Shown here in pieces: positions 61,993 through 64,000 of a DNA stretch of 64,000 nt. The position numbers and the translations under genes were made by a program. Source of the DNA: Nocardioides sp. (GTDB lineage: Bacteria > Actinomycetota > Actinomycetes > Propionibacteriales > Nocardioidaceae); NCBI RefSeq assembly GCF_030149505.1, contig NZ_JASBRN010000040.1, forward strand, positions 1-64,000, given 5' to 3'. The stretch's first letter is position 1. Every line of letters begins with the position of its first letter. Below the pieces are notes generated by a model that was not told the origin of the DNA, searched no databases, and saw only the letters and a program-made list of their open reading frames with translations.

Positions 61993-64000
61993 TCAGCCGG
62001 TGTTGCGCAGCCCCGCGGCGATGCCGTTGATGGTCAGCAGCAGCGCCCGCTGCACGTCCTCCGGTGCCTCCGCGTCCTCGGCCCCGGCCGTGGCCTCGCG
62101 GGAGCGCGCGAGCATCGAGATCTGGAGGGCGTGGAGGGGCGCGAGGTAGTGGTCGCGCAGCTCGAGCGTGCGGCGCAGCACCGGCGCCTGCTCGAGCAGC
62201 GCCCTTTGCCCGGTCACGCGCAGCACCTCCTCGACGGTCCGCTCGTGCTCGGCGCGGATGGTGTCGAAGATGCCGGCGGCATCCGAGGGCACGAGGGTCC
62301 GCACGTAGCGCGCGGCGATGTCGAGGTCGGTCTTCGTCAGCGTCATCTGCACGTTGGAGAGGAAGGTGCGGAAGAACGCCCAGGAGCCGTACATCTCCTG
62401 CAGCGTATCCAGCCGCCCGTCCTCGCGCGCGGCGGCGAGGCCCGACCCGACACCGAACCACCCCGGCAGGATGATCCGCGACTGGGTCCAGCCGAAGACC
62501 CACGGGATCGCCCGCAGGTCGTCGAGGCCGCCCGCGCCGCCGGGCCGCTTGGAGGGCCGGGAGCCGATGTTCATCTTCCCGAGCTCGTCGACGGGGGTGG
62601 CGGCGACGAAGAAGGGGACGAGGGCGTCGTCGCGCACGAGGCCGCGGTACGCCGTCTGGCCGCTGCCCGCGACCAGGTCCATCGTCTGGTCCCAGTCGTC
62701 CAGCACGTCGCGCGGCAGCTGTGGCCCGCGGCGCAGGACGGATGCCTCCACGACGGCGGCGAGCGCGGCCTCGAGGTTGAAGCGGCCGAGCTCCGGCAGG
62801 AGGTACTTGTCGGAGATGACCTCGCCCTGCTCAGTGATCTTGATCGGCCCGTCGAGGGTGCCGGAGGGCTGGGACAGGATCGCCTCCGCGGTCGGGCCAC
62901 CGCCGCGACCGACCGAGCCTCCGCGGCCGTGGAAGAGCCGCAGCCTCACCCCGTGCCGGCGGGCGACGTCGCGCAGCGAGCGCTGCGCGCGGTGGATCTG
63001 CCACTGCGAGGCCGCGATGCCGGCGTCCTTGGAGGAGTCGGAGTAGCCGAGCATGATCTCCTGCACGTCGCCGCGGGCGGCCACCACGCGGCGGTACGCC
63101 GGGTCCGAGAGCAGCCGGTCCAGCAGCGGCCCGGCGACCTCGAGCTCGGCGACGGTCTCGAAGAGCGGGGCGAAGCCGATCCGCGCGACCGCGTCCTCGT
63201 CGGCGGAGCCGGTGTCGACCAGACCCGCCTCCCGGGCGAGCACGACGACGGCGAACAGGTCGTCGACGTCGTGGGCCATGGAGACGATGTAGGTCTCCAC
63301 GACGTCGGGGCCGTAGGTGTCCAGCGCCGTGCGCAGGGTGTGCATCAGGCCCAGGCTCGCGGCCGCGGCGCCGTCGCCCAGCGGGTGGCCGGCGCCGACC
63401 AGCGGCCGCCGCCCCGCGAGCTCCGCGGAGAGCAGCTCGATGCGCTGCTCGCGGTCGAGGTCGTCGTACGGCGTCGGGAGCTCGCCGAGGCGATCGAAGA
63501 GCTCGGCGAGCGCCTCGTGGTGCTTGCCGCTGTGTTCGCGCACGTCGAGGGTGGCCATGCCCAAGCCGGTGGCCGTGGCGGTGCGGATCATCCGCAGGAT
63601 CGCGCCGTTGCCGGTGAGGTCGTCCCCGTCGGCGAGCATCGAGTCGCGCACGAGGGTCAGGTCGTGCAGCAGCTCGGAGAAGCCGAGGTAGTCGCGGCCG
63701 GGCTCGTGGGCGGTGCCGCGGGCGAGCCGGTCGCGGGTGCGCTGGAGCCGCACGCGGACGAAGCTGAGCTTGAGCCGGTAGGGCTCCTCGGCGTTGAGCC
63801 GCTCGATGGTCGACCAGGTGATCGGCAGCGCCGCGGCGTCGGCGGCCAGGGACTCCTCGAGCTCGGGGGTGACGCTGACGACCCGGGTCGTCGCGGTCAT
63901 CTCGGTGAGCAGCTCCTCGACCTGGCGCACCAGCTCGCGCAGGCCGAGGTCGTGCTGGAGGCCGAGCACCTCGAGGGTGACCTCGGGGGTCACGAACGGG
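61993..64000 (-). CDS. ppc: Phosphoenolpyruvate carboxylase (C-terminal part)
   Basis: The gene runs off the right edge. At least 668 codons, about the last 70% of a typical 900-residue enzyme, are present. The enzyme makes oxaloacetate from PEP and bicarbonate, refilling the TCA cycle. Catalytic regions are visible: LRLFHGRGGSVGRGGG, EIMLGYSDSSKDAG, and the C-terminal allosteric end LLLTINGIAAGLRNTG. A GTG at 63993 is internal, not the start. With PEP synthase it frames a PEP node in this window. Confidence 0.95.
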   Translation of the reverse strand, partial: PFVTPEVTLEVLGLQHDLGLRELVRQVEELLTEMTATTRVVSVTPELEESLAADAAALPITWSTIERLNAEEPYRLKLSFVRVRLQRTRDRLARGTAHEPGRDYLGFSELLHDLTLVRDSMLADGDDLTGNGAILRMIRTATATGLGMATLDVREHSGKHHEALAELFDRLGELPTPYDDLDREQRIELLSAELAGRRPLVGAGHPLGDGAAAASLGLMHTLRTALDTYGPDVVETYIVSMAHDVDDLFAVVVLAREAGLVDTGSADEDAVARIGFAPLFETVAELEVAGPLLDRLLSDPAYRRVVAARGDVQEIMLGYSDSSKDAGIAASQWQIHRAQRSLRDVARRHGVRLRLFHGRGGSVGRGGGPTAEAILSQPSGTLDGPIKITEQGEVISDKYLLPELGRFNLEAALAAVVEASVLRRGPQLPRDVLDDWDQTMDLVAGSGQTAYRGLVRDDALVPFFVAATPVDELGKMNIGSRPSKRPGGAGGLDDLRAIPWVFGWTQSRIILPGWFGVGSGLAAAREDGRLDTLQEMYGSWAFFRTFLSNVQMTLTKTDLDIAARYVRTLVPSDAAGIFDTIRAEHERTVEEVLRVTGQRALLEQAPVLRRTLELRDHYLAPLHALQISMLARSREATAGAEDAEAPEDVQRALLLTINGIAAGLRNTG

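Noticed and set aside
61993-63993. GTG 63993 as the start of ppc
   Set aside because: The sequence there is internal to PEP carboxylase. The N-terminal third of the enzyme must lie beyond the window edge.

Overview
The window comes from a high-GC actinobacterium, most probably a Nocardioides-like member of the Nocardioidaceae. The evidence is gene content: IcmF, an actinobacterial DUF3073 protein, a SigB/F-type sigma factor, an FbpABC-type iron transporter and a two-gene type VII secretion substrate-like locus. Promoters fit too. Many genes have a TAnnnT -10 hexamer 6-7 nt before a GTG or ATG start, the layout of leaderless transcripts. I see no rRNA, tRNA, CRISPR array or recognisable prophage.

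Layout. 0-5.9 kb: fused isobutyryl-CoA mutase, hotdog thioesterase, BtuF-like metal receptor and Ser/Thr kinase. 5.9-12.4 kb: frameshifted membrane acyltransferase, HAMP/adenylate cyclase, sigma factor, CarH-like MerR/B12 regulator and a LuxR-type regulator with a degenerate receiver. 12.4-20.3 kb: an iron block, with an IdeR/DtxR-type box before an FbpABC operon and another before a large adenylation-carrier-acyltransferase fusion; an AbiEi/DUF559-type gene lies between them. 20.5-25 kb: a secreted helical protein, PEP synthase and its regulator. 25.1-29.6 kb: four tandem lipoprotein paralogues (one broken) divergent from an ESX-type substrate pair. 29.8-38.5 kb: LacI regulator, SGNH esterase, hybrid histidine kinase, unknown protein and valine dehydrogenase. 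38.6-41.7 kb: DUF3073, purM, purF. 41.9-44.7 kb: a molybdenum hydroxylase pair of lower GC. 45-50 kb: peptidase, SCP2-like, GNAT, Nei, hydrolase and ArfB. 50-59.6 kb: purL, purQ, purS and purC interleaved with a DUF1906 hydrolase, stress protein, acyl-CoA ligase and others. 59.7-64 kb: monooxygenase-like membrane protein, DHA2 exporter and PEP carboxylase, cut by the window edge.

How genes work together. purF, purM, purL, purQ, purS and purC give most of the IMP pathway up to SAICAR. PEP synthase, its regulator and PEP carboxylase form a PEP node. IcmF and valine dehydrogenase belong to branched-chain acid metabolism. The Fbp transporter and the fusion synthetase share a predicted iron signal.

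Most interesting signal. Seven loci carry arrays of a degenerate unit with an exact 22-bp period, mostly outside genes, and often as two arms facing each other across a short spacer. At 16.4-17.7 kb two inward-facing arms flank the AbiEi/DUF559-type gene. The arrangement recalls REPIN-RAYT elements, but with a nuclease-like gene in place of the transposase. I do not recognise it as a described element.
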